Shown piece after piece: positions 25,080 through 38,830 of a stretch of DNA of 64,000 nt. Each line of letters starts with the position of its first letter. The first letter of the stretch is position 1. Source of the DNA: Sipunculus nudus (Eukaryota; Annelida; Sipuncula; Golfingiida; Sipunculidae); the NCBI GenBank assembly GCA_026874595.1, contig CM049322.1, forward strand, positions 31,805,340 through 31,869,339, written 5' to 3'. The position numbers were made by a program, and so were the translations under genes. The notes under the pieces were generated by a model. It did not search any database and was not told the origin of the DNA. It worked only from the letters and a program-made list of their open reading frames with translations.

Positions 25080-25920
25080 AACCAGGCATAAATCGTAACC
25101 GCTGGACCTAGAATTTTGTAACTAAGCATTCTGAGAGGTCCATGAAAAATCTCCTTGGAAACCCGAAATTAGGTCTCTGTTACCCATTTCCTTTGAGCTA
25201 TGGGGCCCCAAAATACCCCCCCCCCCCAGAATAATGGAAAATTGGATAGAAACAAACTGCAACATCTCAATAACTACAACACTAATTTTTGGCATACATA
25301 TTAATCAAGAGGTGTTCCATCAGTTCCTGCAGACTGGTGGCGCCACCTGTATTTTTTTTTATTTTTATTTTTTCCCCTCTATTTTTGAGACCTTTAAGGA
25401 TGTAGTTATCTGTCAACGGGGTGCAAATCGTAACGACTCGGCCTAGAATCTTCCTTCTTGACACACAGGGAGTCTCCATGGAAACCGGAAAATAGTTCTC
25501 TGTTACCTATATCCTTTTGGCTATGGCACTCCAAAGTACAGCTCAGAATAATGAAAAATTTGATACAAAAGCTGAAGTATCTGAAGAACTAATGCAGAAA
25601 TTACCATAATTGTTTGCATGGATATTGATCATGGAGTGTTTCATCAGTGTCTGCAGACTGGTGTGCACCACCTGTATTTGTTCGGGGTTTTTTACGATTT
25701 TTTCTCTATCTTTGAGACCTTTAACATCTGTTAACAGGGCACAAGTCATAACAACTGGACCTAGAATCTTAATTTTTGACATACAGGGAGAAAAGTCTCC
25801 ATAGAAACCTGATCACCATGATTCTTTGCATGGATATTGACCATTAAGTGTTTTTATTAGTTTCTGCAGAATGGTGGAGCCACCTGTATTTTTTCAAAGC
25901 TTACGCATTTTTCTCTATTT
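25080..25920 (-). repeat. Reverse-oriented copy of the ~300-bp tandem family
   Basis: Contains two to three units with CTGCAGACTGGTGGCGCCACC, GTTAACAGGGCACAA-type and CCATGGAAACC..CTCTGTTACC segments. These are reverse complements of the monomers at 690-3,110, and the stem-loop head precedes them at 24,981. Confidence 0.8.
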
Positions 25921-28900
25921 TTTTGATATATAAAAATACAGACACAATCTTGGCCTGTCGGTAAATCTGTTTGATTCCCGTTTTAAATTTCGGAAAAAAG
26001 ACGAATTTTTGGTAATTCGGTTTTCAAAAAAATGGCTCTCTACTGTATATATATATATATATATATACATATATATTTATTTATATATAACTATATATAA
26101 GTTCATAAAAATGCATCAATGCATTAATGTCACTACCCGTAGGTTTCGTGCGCACTGCGTGGCACTCATCAGGTGACTGAATGGGGTTGGTTTGTGTTTG
26201 TTCATGTATGGGTGCGTGTGCGAGATTATTTACGGTTGGCTGGTTTTTGCTGTATGATGCCTGCAAGTGTTAAGGTATTCACTTCGTTTATTAAGGAGTG
26301 GCGTGCTTTTGTACGTCATGATTTGTAGCTTTTCTTGTTCGCATAGGTAACACCTGTTATTCATTGCTGTTGTAGTTGGCTTAGCTATAATAGACCATGT
26401 GATAGTGTGTGAGGTGCCTTGGCGTTTCAGTTTACAAATATACTTTAATACTTCTGTTTTTGTTTCATACTTCTCGTATTTATATGTTTCGGTAATATCC
26501 TAAACTGATATTCACCGATATCATCTGAAAGTCGGTTAATGTACTAAACCGTAACATGCATGATTTTACATACAAAATGGAATTAATATATGTACTAATA
26601 TGTACAACATCGGCAATCAGAGTTGGCAAGGAAAAAAATTAATTTTTTTTATTTTTCTTTAGATGTTTATGGCAGATTATGAAAGACACCACAATTTTGC
26701 TGACAAAACTAAAGGGCGCTGTCACAGCAATCAAGTTCAACTCAATTTATCCTTACGCCATATCAGTTCTTGACAGTCCTGTCCCCTCTATCTTAAGTAT
26801 AGTTTGCTTGATCCCGCCAGGCATTAACACATTCCCACCTAATTTTTTCGGCTTTGATCAGTTTTTTATCTTGACACTTGCAATCACGACTGAAGGGATA
26901 TAACGATGATGATCCAACCAGGGCTATATGTATCTTGATTCAGCGAAAGGATAAACAATAATTTACAGGATATTATATCCTTTAGGACAGCGCTTCCCAT
27001 CAACAAGTTCTTATCCCAGTTTGAACTGTGTAAAGCACAGGAATAGGAAGCAGATGACTGAATACATTGTAGTTGTGAGCAGTGACGCTAAATGTTGCAC
27101 ATTGTTATGTTCAATGAGAACATCAGATAAATGTAACTTGTTTACACAACAGCACAAATTGGGTAGACCAACCATCCGTCAATGAGGTCTTTACGTGATG
27201 CTGACAAAAACATTTCTTATGCGCTAGGCTTAGATTCGAAGATTGGTTTAAGAACTGTCTCTGTTATTACGTGATGGTTGTACCTGTGAATTTATTATTG
27301 CATCTTAAATATGACATGTTTACCATAAACGTTAACATATACTTTGATATACATGTACTTGTAAACTTAAATTTATTTAAAGATTGTATATAATTAGCGA
27401 TAAAACATGCCTCATTTAAAAACTGATATCGCCCGGAGAATGTTAACCCTCCGGTTTTAGATGGAAATATACCGCTGGGCTAATACGTCCTGTTGTATCC
27501 GTAACCAAAGCTGTGATTTTTTTTGCACATTTTGTAGAGTAGAAAGGGATCTGGCCAAGTATTGGTGCCTTAACGTATAATTAGTACTGCACTTACCTGA
27601 CCCAGATAAACCTGGATATTTTTTCTTACCTTACGTTTAGGCAGAGCGGTTAAGTCTGAGATATTATCACAAATTTACATTGAAAGTTGATTAAATATTT
27701 TAATATGCAGTGTAAAAATCTGTAGGGACAAAAATTTGCGATGTTTTAACATTTGTAGCGCTTCATCCCTAGAACTGATTGTTATTTAGCATTCTTCGCA
27801 AGGATGCTTATCCATATATATATAAATTCGTATTAAAAGGGCAGTAAGATAGATTCTACTTTGGGTGTCCTTGTCCTTGTCCGGCAAAAGGTGTAAAACA
27901 TGTTCTATTCCTGAGATTAAAGGGGTTCGACTCTACTCGTTCTGCCGTGTGTTTGCAGTGCGGCGAAAATCTAGAGAATTAAAATGTCATATTTCCATAC
28001 GTGCGATTGCAGCGCTGTGACCGGACGCGTAGTTTATGGAATCTAACAAAGTTAGATTTCTGCGTTTGACAAGCTGGAAACACATGTAAATTACGTCACA
28101 TATGGATTCCCAGTACCCGCACTCTGAGTGCGTTTAAAAATTTCAGGAGGACATGCGAGTGCCGCGAGGCAAACGCATACAAATGGGTTATATTGAAAAA
28201 AGAACTGGCCACGCGGCTAACGCTTGCGATTGTCGCGTGGCAGAAACTGGTGTACATGGTATAGTAGCCTATTGAGAGAATGAATTTAAAGTAATTTGTC
28301 TGACTTATTTTTTTTGTATACCCTATTAGCTCTGGCAAGCTGGTTGTGTCACATAAAGTGTTTGATTCATACACATTTTACTTTTGTTTTATATTATTAT
28401 TATTTTCTTATTAAAAATCATATATGTTATGGCACATCTTGAACACAGCTAAATACAGTTAAGGCAAAAATTAAAAGAATGTGCTTCAACTCGACTAAGA
28501 CATTTGTTGGGCACTATTATGCCCTGATGTACACGCATATTTGACTTTTTTTTCAATTTAATTGAGACATTTTATACGTATTGCTTTTTTTTTACTTGAA
28601 TAAAATATAATTTAGTGAGTCACTGGTTTAGCCATGCTCAGTAGTAGCGAACATTTTTTGTTCGTCATTCGTTCTTCTCCATGATCTTCCCTTCTTTTGT
28701 ACCTGACAGGTATAGATTATAGCCTTATGACATAGTTCTACGTTAACACCAGGAATTTTGCCGGAAATTTCCGAGGGAATATGAATTCAGGTAACTATTG
28801 TTTATGTTTTCCTATTTGTATTTGTTATTCACATCAAATAGTAATATTGGAATTCTTTATTCACACATATCTTTAATGTGTAAGTCAATAAGGCCAGCCA

Positions 28901-29384
28901 GGTTGCCATCTTTGAATTTCTTTCATAAGAATTATTATTGTGAGTTTGACAACTTGGTCCCTTGGAGGGGATGTGCTGTCTTGAGTTTCAGATCCCGCAG
29001 AAAGTCGAGCCAGGCAGCCCAATCCAGTTGTTTGTGCAATTTCTTTCAGAACAACTAAGAAATCTAATATATGCATCCATCTTGGCGTTTCTTTAAACAA
29101 ATTGTTTTTTTTTTACTTTGGATGCCTTGAACAGGATGTGTTAAATGGAATATCGAGTCGCTTAAAAACCAAATTCAACATACATGTAAATTGGAATTTA
29201 ATTCTCAACAAATATATGAGCAATTGCTAAAGCAGCAGCAATGTTTTCTACTGAAGTATACTGTACCAAATAAATATTGTCAAATTGTAATTCAAGCTTA
29301 AGTGAAAAGTTGAATCCATTTCTTTTGGGGAGGTGATATATTGTCATGACGCTCGTTCCAGACATTGCAGATGTTTATTTTAGG

Positions 29385-29448
29385 ATGAACTCAAAGGCTG
29401 CTCATACTCTCCAGGCTGTACTATGGATTGTTATCTTTTCAGGGTTTG
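29385..29448 (+). CDS. Gene B exon 1: signal peptide of an Ig/FN3 receptor
   Basis: Gene B encodes a type I membrane receptor assembled from 17 exons (29,385-53,734, 1,062 residues): signal peptide, seven Ig domains, two FN3 domains, a transmembrane helix and a tyrosine-rich tail. Exon 1 encodes MNSKAAHTLQAVLWIVIFSGF, an n-region followed by a hydrophobic core, and ends at GTAAGT in phase 1. An in-frame ATG at 29,346 would add 13 polar residues. I prefer 29,385 because the hydrophobic core then sits where a signal peptide needs it. The architecture recalls nephrin/kirre adhesion proteins and the CD22-like receptors predicted in molluscs. Orthology cannot be settled without a search, so no symbol is given. 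Confidence 0.75.
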
Positions 29449-29546
29449 GTAAGTACACAGGTTTAATATATTAAAAATATCAATATTTGGCTAGACATAA
29501 ATATATCTCCCCCAGACTTATAACATCACACTCTCTTCCTCCCTCT

Positions 29547-29550
<4 letters not shown>

Positions 29551-29600
<50 letters not shown>
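29551..29600. repeat. (TC)n(TA)n microsatellite in intron 1
   Basis: About 21 CT dinucleotides running into a short TA tract. Confidence 0.95.
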
Positions 29601-29605
<5 letters not shown>

Positions 29606-31047
29606 CATAAATAAAAGGGTTGGGTCCTATTACAGGGGTTCTGTTACTTTACTAATACTATTACTTTGCTTATGTTATTTTTTCTATCACTTTAATAAAA
29701 AATATGGGATAAGCATATGCTCTCTTTTGCCTCTGCATTTCGTGTTAATACATTTGACTTGTAGCTTAAAACCAATTTATTACATCTCGTTTATCGCGAT
29801 GAGCATGTGTTGATCATATCTGTTACACATTGGATTTACAAGCAGACGAGCAAGATTTATAGTAATTAGACTGCAATACTAATGAGTACAAAGAGGGTTT
29901 TATTTAATGCCTGTCTGCCTCGGAGGTCCTCTAACATCAACAGCACTGTAGCAGCAGCACTGCCTGGCCTCATCTGACAATAACCTACTTGTAGTGTAAA
30001 CTGACCAAGCGCTACTTGAATGTAAACTAACCAAGCCCAGTGAATGAAAATTTAAAAAGGCCCAGGGATTATATGATTGGTTATCAAGGTTTTGAGACAT
30101 ACCACCCAGTCATTTTCTGCTCCAGTAGAAAATAGTTCTGATCAAACGTTTGACCGAGTCATAACATCTCTACTTGAACTTTTACGCTGTACATTACAAC
30201 CAAATATCATAAAACCATATTGCTTGATATGAACACTATAAAAATATTATTATTTGTATTTTTTAAATATTCTCAGTGACTCAAAAGATTAAACTTGAAC
30301 GTTATAACATTCAAAGCGAGATATTAATATATTTAGGAAAAATATGAAAATTTTAGGAATTAGAGAGCTGTTGAAAAAGAATGATATGCCACTTAGCCGA
30401 TATGAGCCAAGTGGCTCGATTTTAAAGACGGTGTTCATCGTTCAGCGCCACTCGACCAGTGCCAGGTGCACGAAAATTATGGATTATTGAAAAACTGTCC
30501 AAATAGAAGAAACCCCTGCCGCTTAATTTCTTTGGCAGTCCACATATCTCACTTTATCTCTTTAACCCATTATATTGATTGATTAATAATAACAATAATA
30601 ATAACAATAATAATAATAATAATAATATATATTATTATGACATGCAAAGTCTATGGGAGACATAGACCTATCATTGTTCGATATGGACATTCTGGGGACA
30701 GCGTCCAAGGAGGATCCTATATGAAGGGAGAGTTTGGTAGTGAATGCGGAAGCGCGCTTTTTTGGACTACACTCAAACCTCAAATTATAGTAGGAACATT
30801 ATAATCAGGTGACAAATAAAACCACATTTTTTTTTTAAATATAATTATTGTTTTTGTAACTATATTTATGATTATTATTTCTTTTTATTTTGAAGGACTC
30901 TTGTAGGATTTTTAATCACACTAATCAAACTCCACTTTCATCATTTGTTCTGGAATTTATACGTGCTTTATTTAGGAGAAACTATGCTAATGGTAGCTTT
31001 ATGTTTGCCATTCGACATGCTTTCTTTAGTTCCGTTTTATAATTTAG

Positions 31048-31362
31048 TGAGCACCACAGCTGGTGTTACGCAAGAGGTGGCAGCAGGTTCGTTGGTACAG
31101 ATGGACTGTAAAGACTTTGTTGGTGATGGGAACATACCCCTTCGATGGAGAGCAGGGGACACTACAAGTAACCTAAACATAATGTCACAGATTAAATCCC
31201 TCAATTTCACTGAGATTCTTGACACCCGATACAAAGACAGACTGAGCAGACCTGAGTGGGGAGTGTGTCAGCTCTCTAACTACAGACCTCCAGATTCCCA
31301 GGATTACTACTGCATCATAACACTACCTGCACAAACGAGAACATTCAGGTTCATCATCATAG
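31048..31362 (+). CDS. Gene B exon 2: Ig domain 1 (V-like)
   Basis: The 315-bp exon runs from an AATTTAG acceptor to a GGTAAA donor, phase 1-1. It encodes an N-terminal V-like domain of about 105 residues: LVQMDC (B-strand cysteine), IPLRWRAG (C-strand tryptophan), a long C'-D region and DSQDYYCII (F-strand cysteine). The distal V-type position is where ligand-binding domains usually sit in such receptors. Confidence 0.85.
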
Positions 31363-31619
31363 GTAAAAGTATATCATTGACAACACCGCTTTTAACACAT
31401 ATTGGACTAGCCTGTCACATTGCTAAATCGCATTGTTTTTGTTTGACATTTAATTGGCTCTTCAGTTAATTTAATTAATTTTAAATGAAACTGGAAACAT
31501 GGAATGTGATAGGCCTATATGAAACTAGCTATATGAAAGTAGCTGCCACATATTTTTTTCATGCTATCAAGTTATCGCTGTTGATAGACGTACATTTATT
31601 AAGGGAATTCAACTTCCAG

Positions 31620-31892
31620 AACCCCCTTCAGCAGCCCCTTCAGTACAAGTCTCGTCGACCTATGTAAGAGAGGGAGAACAAGCCGTGTTGACGTGTAATC
31701 GTGATCCGACCTCACAGGGCACTGAACTACAGTACAGGTGGAAGAAAGGTAACGGGGAACTCCGTCCTGCACAAAGTGGAAACCAACTGAGGCTAACTAC
31801 AATACGAGAGGACCAGGGGTTCTACAGATGTGTGGTGAAGAACATTGCTGGGGAGTCTCCGCTAAGTCAGCCCAAAACACTCGAGGTAGATT
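31620..31892 (+). CDS. Gene B exon 3: Ig domain 2
   Basis: The 273-bp exon runs from a CTTCCAG acceptor to a GTAAGT donor, phase 1-1. Landmarks are AVLTCN, QYRWKKG, EDQGFYRCVV and LEVDC at the exit. It is the closest relative in the window to gene A exon 4. Confidence 0.9.
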
Positions 31893-34800
31893 GTAAGTAT
31901 CAATACATGCTTACTCACTTTAAATGAACCACTTAAATCTAGAGCGCACTTACAGCTATAATTAATTTAAGCTCAGCTGTTTTCATCCTTTTTGGGCTCA
32001 AGTGCCTGGTCTTACTTACATTCATCTTACTGTCCTTCATTAAGGCAAAATTCTTAATTGTAAGATTTAGAAAGTTCTTGTGTTTTAATTAGACAGATTC
32101 TGATAAGTTCTTTGTAAAACCAAAATAAGATCAAAGTGACCCATGCCCAGGGAGCCATTTCAGCGTTTATCACCATGAAAGACCAATTTTTTTCTAAAGC
32201 TGTTGAATAAATTTTGGGTGCACTGCCAGTACTCAACATGTGGACAAATTTGCCAACCTACCTCTTCTTAAATGGGTAATGTTCCAAAAGAATCAATTTT
32301 AGCTTTGAACATTGTTTTAGCATGTAAATGAAATGAGATACTTTGCATAGATGGATACATCATACAAAAAAAAAGAAGAAAAATACTGTTCCGGTTTAAA
32401 GTATATATCATGCATTATAAGTGCAAAATTGTTACCTTAGTTCTACTTTTGATGGAAGGGAATAACTTTAATTGAATATGTTCAATAATCAATATGGAGA
32501 TGCCCAGCAATGCACCAATTGTTGCCAATGATGATCAAGCTTAATCTGCAGACAAATTCAGGTAACTTCTTAGTCCAAACCCCAGATTAGCTTATAGTGA
32601 CCTATTTGGCCACATTTTTCTCATAATATTTTGTGAACACTGACTTTTCTTTTCGCACATTAATTATATTTTTGATGAGAAAACAATAAATTCAGACTAA
32701 AATGCATTTTTTTATATAAACGTTTTCTTAAATTGATTTAAATTAAAACATAGGTGAATCTAGAATCAGATTTATCAGTTGGTATACAGATCCTTCTGAT
32801 AGAACAAGCAATTAGGGGCAGGGGTATTTTGTAATTTGAGGACTGTTTTCCTCTTTAATGTTCATCTTAAAATACATTTTTGATCCACCTGAGAGAATAA
32901 CAGTTACGCATTACGGGCTCTATGGCAGGGACATTTTGGATTGTGGAGATTGCTTTTCTCTCACTATACAACTTTTTATACATTTAAGATCCACCTGGTA
33001 GAATAACAATAACATAATATGTGCCATGTGAAATATTGAATTTACAAACCCACTAAATTCAATCAGTTTTCACCAGATTATAACCGTGCGCAATCCGGCC
33101 AACATCCCACAACGGGCCTCGTTTGTAAGACGCCGAACAATAGTTGTCAAGATGGATGTGCACTCGCTTAACCTGGGATATCCGCTGAATTTCCTAGAAA
33201 TCTCAGAATAGAACCTGTACATAAAAACCCATTTGGGAGGTTAACAAAGTGTACAATGTAATCCAACAATTATTAAACTGTCCGTTTCTGACCTTACCCG
33301 TCCAAAATCATCAGCCGGTCAAGGTGTAGAGGATGATTTTATTAAATAGTTTAGGCTATATATTTAATCCGTGTTTTATAATTGTGTGGTTTCATATGGG
33401 CACTTCTGTCACCATACAGGAATGCTCCTGTTACTTCAAAACGGCGGTCGTTTTGGTAGTTTAAAAAATAAGTAAATCATAGGCTGTGGAGCCGAGAGCC
33501 CACATTTTTGGCCCAACTGGTGGGGTCAGTGTGACCTTTCTTTGAGAAATGATGCATATTCTATCCATTTGGATGGAAATCCAGTACATTTTTTTCCCAG
33601 TCTACAGGTCTCCTGTGAATATAACTTACTTTATTTCTCCATTGAGTGTGTTTACTAATATACTTCAGCATTTTGCAGTTTTTAGAGGAAAGGAAAATAT
33701 AATGCCATTTCTTTCAATGAGAATGGTATAGGAAACATGCTTGTAGGCACAATATCTATATAGTTAATACGCACTTGATGTGATTCGCACAGAATGGTTT
33801 ACCTGTTTTCGCTCTGACTTGACTCTCCGAATTCTGCTCATCGGTGTGCTCTTTAAGGACAGGATTGTTTTCATTTGCGGGATTATTTTCTTTAAAATTG
33901 CATATTTAATAGATTGAATATAACCCCAATAGGTGTCATTATTTGTTTTGTGCTTTAAGGTACTCCACGCCTGTCCCACTTTCTCAGGAGGCGTCTTGGA
34001 GATTTTTCTGCATTTCTTTCTCACTGGCCTGTTAAGCCCATGGCCAGAAACATGCCCCGACGGAGCGGTCAATCGGGTCAACCCCCCCCCCCCCATCCAT
34101 CATAAAGCCTCTGAAGGAATTTAACTCAACAATCAAAGTTTTTTTTTTATTTCAGCGCTGAACACATGAATCTGCTTTCACTCGCAGCGCTTTTGCCAGT
34201 AGAAATTCCAGCTATAAAATATGCGACATTCATCCAATACCAGCTGATAGCAAAACCTGTTTATCTTATAGAACCGTAGAATTTCCACGAGTACAGCTGG
34301 TTTAAATTTATAACCTTATATCGATAGGTTTGCTTTGGAATATAACAATTTTGCGTATTGCTCAATGTGTAATTATATATGCTTGAAATCAGGGCAAAGT
34401 TCAATAAATTGTTCATGTTATTATTTGTTTGATAACTTAAACGTCCTGAAAGTTTTTAAATGGTGAATCTTTTGCCCCTACAGTATATTTGTTTCGTCCT
34501 TCAAACCATGCATCCCTATGGTTTTTAGTAAAATTAAAAATCACGATAACGTGATCTGGATTTTAATTAGGCTTTGAAAAAGACTATATTAGGGTATAAA
34601 TATTATCAATAAGGAATATCAATATTGTATTCTTCAATATTTGGTAAAGTTTTTGGTGTGGTGCAGCATGTGATTTAAAGTTGGTAAAAGATAAAAATAC
34701 TACACTGAAATACATATCTCATGTTTATTTTTCAAAATATTCCACACCGTCTGAGTGAGGAAATCAACTTCCGGCACCCACCCCATCAGTCGCTCACGTG

Positions 34801-36915
34801 CCTTCAAGCCTGACAAACATGCATGCAGAATGCTCCCCAATTCCCAACGCTACTATCAAAAACACTCAAGGCCATTAAATTACAAAGCAAAGAACATGTT
34901 ATCCATGCATTCTTTTAACAAGACACGTCTCTGTACAAAAGTTCATTGAAATATATATTTCATGATAGAGTTTTTGGGAAGACAATTATCGACAAGCTGA
35001 CAGACAGACAGAAACATCCGCATGTTAGATTTAATTAAATAAAGCATACCTGAATAAATACCTGAATTTTAAAATATCATGCAAAAATTTTGCTTGCCTT
35101 AAATAATAATTAGCAAGAAATTCTTTGCATCCATTTCAAGAATAAACTATGGCATACAAATAACATGCAAACTTATGTTAGGTGGCACTCTAATAAAATC
35201 GCAACGCCGTCTAAAATATTGAATAAACAAGATTTGGGACACTTTTACCAAGGGACAATTACCTCTGCACAATTACCTCTAGCTAATAACGGCCAGCCGT
35301 AGATAAAAAGATTACCTCGGATAATTTTAGCCCGCACATTTACCCCAAAAACAATATTTAACTTGCATATTTATGCCTCGCTTCATCTCTGAAGTAAAAA
35401 AGTATGATCTAGCAATCCTTAAATGTTTAAATTGCTTTCGGAATAACTTTAACTATATTTAGGACGAAACATATTTGAATAGCAAAAGTTTTGTAAAAAA
35501 AATCATAACAGGAGCAAGTTTGTAGGAAATATTTCTAAGAAAGTATAATTTATCCCGTGTGTGTAGTAAGGCACAACGTTAAATATCCCTACGTGAGGGT
35601 TTTGACTATCGGACATTAATTACATTTGCATTAAACCATACAAGTCTTGTTACATAATTTAAATGAGTTTTTTTTAACTATCAATAAGAAGACGTAAAAA
35701 GTCATATCATTTGGCATATTTTTTTATGTTTTGGCCTCTATCATTTTGGTTCGTCTCACACTCGGACCAAAATGTGTGCAACACACATTTCATGGTACTT
35801 TATTTTATTTGTGCAATGTATATTTTATAACAGCCGTAATTATATGGAGTGTAAAAGTCCGAGGGGTATTTATCCAGGAGGTAAAAGGGAAATGTCAAGG
35901 GGCGGTTGTCCCGTGTTAATTGTGAGGGATGGGGGGGGGGGGGGGGTAATTGTCTTTTTGACTTCAAAAGTTTAGGTCTATCAACACTTTGGCAGCCCCC
36001 TGTTGTTAATAATAGACTATTGCTTTCCCTAGTCGCGCTTATTTTGCTATTGATATTAAGTGAAAATACATGCCTTGATTCAACATGAATTGGGTAATTG
36101 GTGATGTATTTTGATAATTTCACATTTTAACCATTCATGTTTAGTCCATGCGGGCTGATACCGGATATTCTAGATGCTGAAAGCAAGATAAATGAACTGA
36201 GAGACTGGTCCCTCCTCCGTTAAAATCTCAGGAGACCCTCAGCAATGCAAAGCGTATTGGTCCCGGTATTTACAGGGGGAAAATATGGCGCATGTTCATG
36301 GGTATGAATATATATATATATAAACAAGAAGTCTATCGGCCTTTTGTCCTCCCCTTCCTGACCTGTCAGTGTTTTAGTTATATTATTGAGTTAGTGATGC
36401 ATATATGTGATATACTGTAACTCTTGAAATATTTCCGAGAATGGATATTTTTTGGCGATTTCCGCGAGGGTGCCTTGATTTACGGAAATAAAAGCTCGCA
36501 GAAAATTCATATATTGCATATGAACTCTTTTTTTAAAAAATGTGGGTTTTCAAAAGTATATGTTTTGGTGTACAAAGAGCAGTAAACAACACGTCTTTGA
36601 TATATAAAATAGCCTGTTAAGTTATGACGATAGGTACAAGCTCATAATAAGTTTCACTCTCTGGAGTAGGTTATAATGAGATCATATTGTCTGCACACTA
36701 ATTGAACAGGGGCCATCAAGCAAGGTTTGTAAATATTAATTTGTGAAATTTGGTTTTTCGCGTAAATGAATATTTCTATGCTCGTTTTCTTTCATTTGGC
36801 CATCAGATAAATCAATATTCAAAAAGTGACATCGGAGCGGGAGTATTGCATCCTGGTGACTCTTATTCAACTGAGATTAAATTTTCGTTTTTCATATGCG
36901 TCTTGTAATATTTAG
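31893..36915 (+). other. Gene B intron 3
   Basis: About 5 kb with no Ig exon recognised. Around 36,409-36,790 there is a dispersed-repeat remnant with TTTTTTGGCGATTTCCGCGAGG and a second end with TTTTTCGCGTAAATGAAT, the type of small element common in mollusc genomes. Poly-C/poly-G runs occur at about 34,081 and 35,932. Confidence 0.5.
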
Positions 36916-37200
36916 ATTCAGCAAACAGAACAACACTGACAGGCTACACAACAGGTGAAGTGTTGTATTCTGGTGACAGCATCACCCTGACTTGTACGGC
37001 TTATGATGGAAGACCACGACCAACCCTGACGTGGAACTGCATGAGTAAAACTGGAACAACTGATAATCAGCCTGACAGGACCATCAGCAGCTTCACCTCA
37101 ACAATAACAACGGACTGGCATGGCAATAGCTGTTCCTGTTCATCATCACACAGATCAATGTCCCATCAACAGGCAGATCCGGTCATCTTTAATGTCTACT
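36916..37200 (+). CDS. Gene B exon 4: Ig domain 3
   Basis: The 285-bp exon runs from an ATTTAG acceptor to a GTGAGT donor, phase 1-1. It encodes SITLTCTAYDGRPRPTLTW, then an E/F region with NSCSCSSS. The GRPRPTLTW pattern is typical of CD80-like C2-set domains of nephrin/kirre-type receptors. Extra cysteines follow the C-strand tryptophan (WNC) and in the F strand (CSC). Confidence 0.85.
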
Positions 37201-37863
37201 GTGAGTAAACATGTTTCATTTATTGTAACATGACCCCATTTTAGCTACACAAGTAAGCCAGGCCAGTCAGCAGTTCCTTATCGTCATTTGTATTATAATT
37301 CAAGTCTTAGCTGATTGCTTGTCTTGATTTGTCATATAATAATGCTACAAGATGTCTGTAAAACATGACAGCTGTGGATAAACATTCAAAATAAATATGG
37401 ACCATATACGTCCTGAGGAACCTGTATGAAAATTGCATTGATTACACAACTAACCATACTGGCTAACTTTCTGGTACACAAGCTAGATGGTGTCACCCTT
37501 TTCTTGTGTTGATTCTTTACACCCATTATGTTAGGAGTAGTTTGATCTATCAAATTGTGAATGTTAATGAACCTTTATTAATTTTATTTCATATGCAAAA
37601 CTTGGAATAATTTGGCCTCCATGATGCCGGAGATCTGGAAGTCTCACCTATCAAGAAACGTGTCCCATATCCAAATTAATCCATGTCAGTGTCTTTCATA
37701 TATAGAGGAATAAATGCATTCAGGCTCCCCAAATTACTCTCATCATACAATATATCAGTATTCAAGTGACAAAGAAATGAAGCACCATACTCCATTGAAA
37801 ATTAATTCACTTTTGTGATAATATAAATTATTGTATTTCAAAATTAATGATATTTTCTTTTAG

Positions 37864-38130
37864 CTCCCCCAGAGGGTGCATCAGTCGATTCAGGTTTGCC
37901 CTGGTTAGATAAGAGGACCCACACATCAAATTGCCGGCTTACGTACAGTGGGCGTCCAGACCCAAACTACAACTGGTACATAAACAACCAGCAGGTTGGG
38001 ATAGGAGCCAGCATCCGTCTGACTGGCAGTAGGAAAGATAATGGGAAAAAGCTCAAGTGTCAGGTGACGAACGAACACACAGATCGGTCAGGGAACCCCG
38101 TGGAGGCTGAGGTCACAATGGATGTTCAGT
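37864..38130 (+). CDS. Gene B exon 5: Ig domain 4
   Basis: The 267-bp exon runs from a CTTTTAG acceptor to a GTAAGA donor, phase 1-1. It has SNCRLTYSGRPDPNYNWYIN and NGKKLKCQVTNEHT, again a CD80-like C2-set pattern like the preceding exon. The two probably arose by domain duplication. Confidence 0.85.
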
Positions 38131-38283
38131 GTAAGATATACGTATCATGTGTAATGGTTTCTATGTATTGATGTAATATTTGTTTCCTTTAATAGAAACT
38201 GAAATAGGAATTTGCTCTTGCACGAATTTCCCAAATTCATCTGCTGCTGATTATAACTATGAGTTAATTGTCGATGATTGCTA

Positions 38284-38420
38284 ATGGAGCATGCTGGTGT
38301 AATGGCAAAGGTGATCACGCGGTCATGGAGTCGAATCCCGTAGCCTCTCACTTCTTTGCAAAGACCTTCAAGTAATGTCTCAGCCATAAGTGTGTTTATG
38401 TCAACCCAGCATTACAAATA
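38284..38420 (+). mobile_element. Degraded tRNA-derived SINE head
   Basis: GGTGTAATGGCAAAGGTG (A-box-like) and GGAGTCGAATCCC (B-box-like) lie at roughly tRNA spacing inside gene B intron 5. The body is too diverged to assign to a family. Confidence 0.5.
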
Positions 38421-38484
38421 GGTACCGGATTAAGTATCATCCGCGTATGGCGAGCCTAAGCTTTAACAATTAATTTTATGTTTA

Positions 38485-38830
38485 GGGCAGCTTATGAGAG
38501 TCATCCGAGCTATATTGATCAAATTTGGTCGGTGTCCTTCCGTTTGTTCATTAGTCTGTCCGTCCGTTAACAGGGCACAATGTTGACAACTGGAACTGGA
38601 ATTTTCTAACTTCGAACAAAATCTTCCAGGACACTTAATTTAGGTCCCTGTAAATTATATTCTCTCAGTTAATTGGCTTGAAAGTGCACCCCAGAATAAT
38701 TGAAAATTTGGCACAAAATAATACATTTATTGCAGTTGTTCTTTTCATGAATTTTGATCATGTGGTTCATATTTTTTAAGACTGGTGGTGCTACCTTTTC
38801 TTCTATTAATGTACGCATTTTTAATTCAGC
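38485..38830 (-). repeat. Dispersed unit of the 300-bp family
   Basis: Has a degraded stem-loop head (CAGCTTATGAGAGTCATCCGAGCT), then GTCTGTCCGTCCGTTAACAGGGCACA and AGACTGGTGGTGCTACC, in the same order as at 24,981-25,350. Confidence 0.6.

Larger units (their letters stand above)
18060..29340. other. Intergenic region between divergent genes A and B
   Basis: About 11 kb with no supportable coding exon on either strand. It holds CAGGGGCGGATC-type MITE remnants, CCGTACGGT-type palindromic sequence (20,570-20,900 and 21,940-22,020), several (TA)n tracts and a reverse-oriented piece of the tandem family seen at 690-3,110. Control elements for gene B are presumably at the right side, but no clear core promoter was recognised. 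Confidence 0.5.

Noticed and set aside
28798-29058. 86-codon frame just upstream of gene B
   Set aside because: No signal peptide, domain or phase-compatible donor leading to gene B exon 2.
29346-29384. Upstream ATG as the gene B start
   Set aside because: It adds 13 polar residues before the signal peptide core. The 29,385 ATG gives a standard signal peptide, though the longer form is not excluded.
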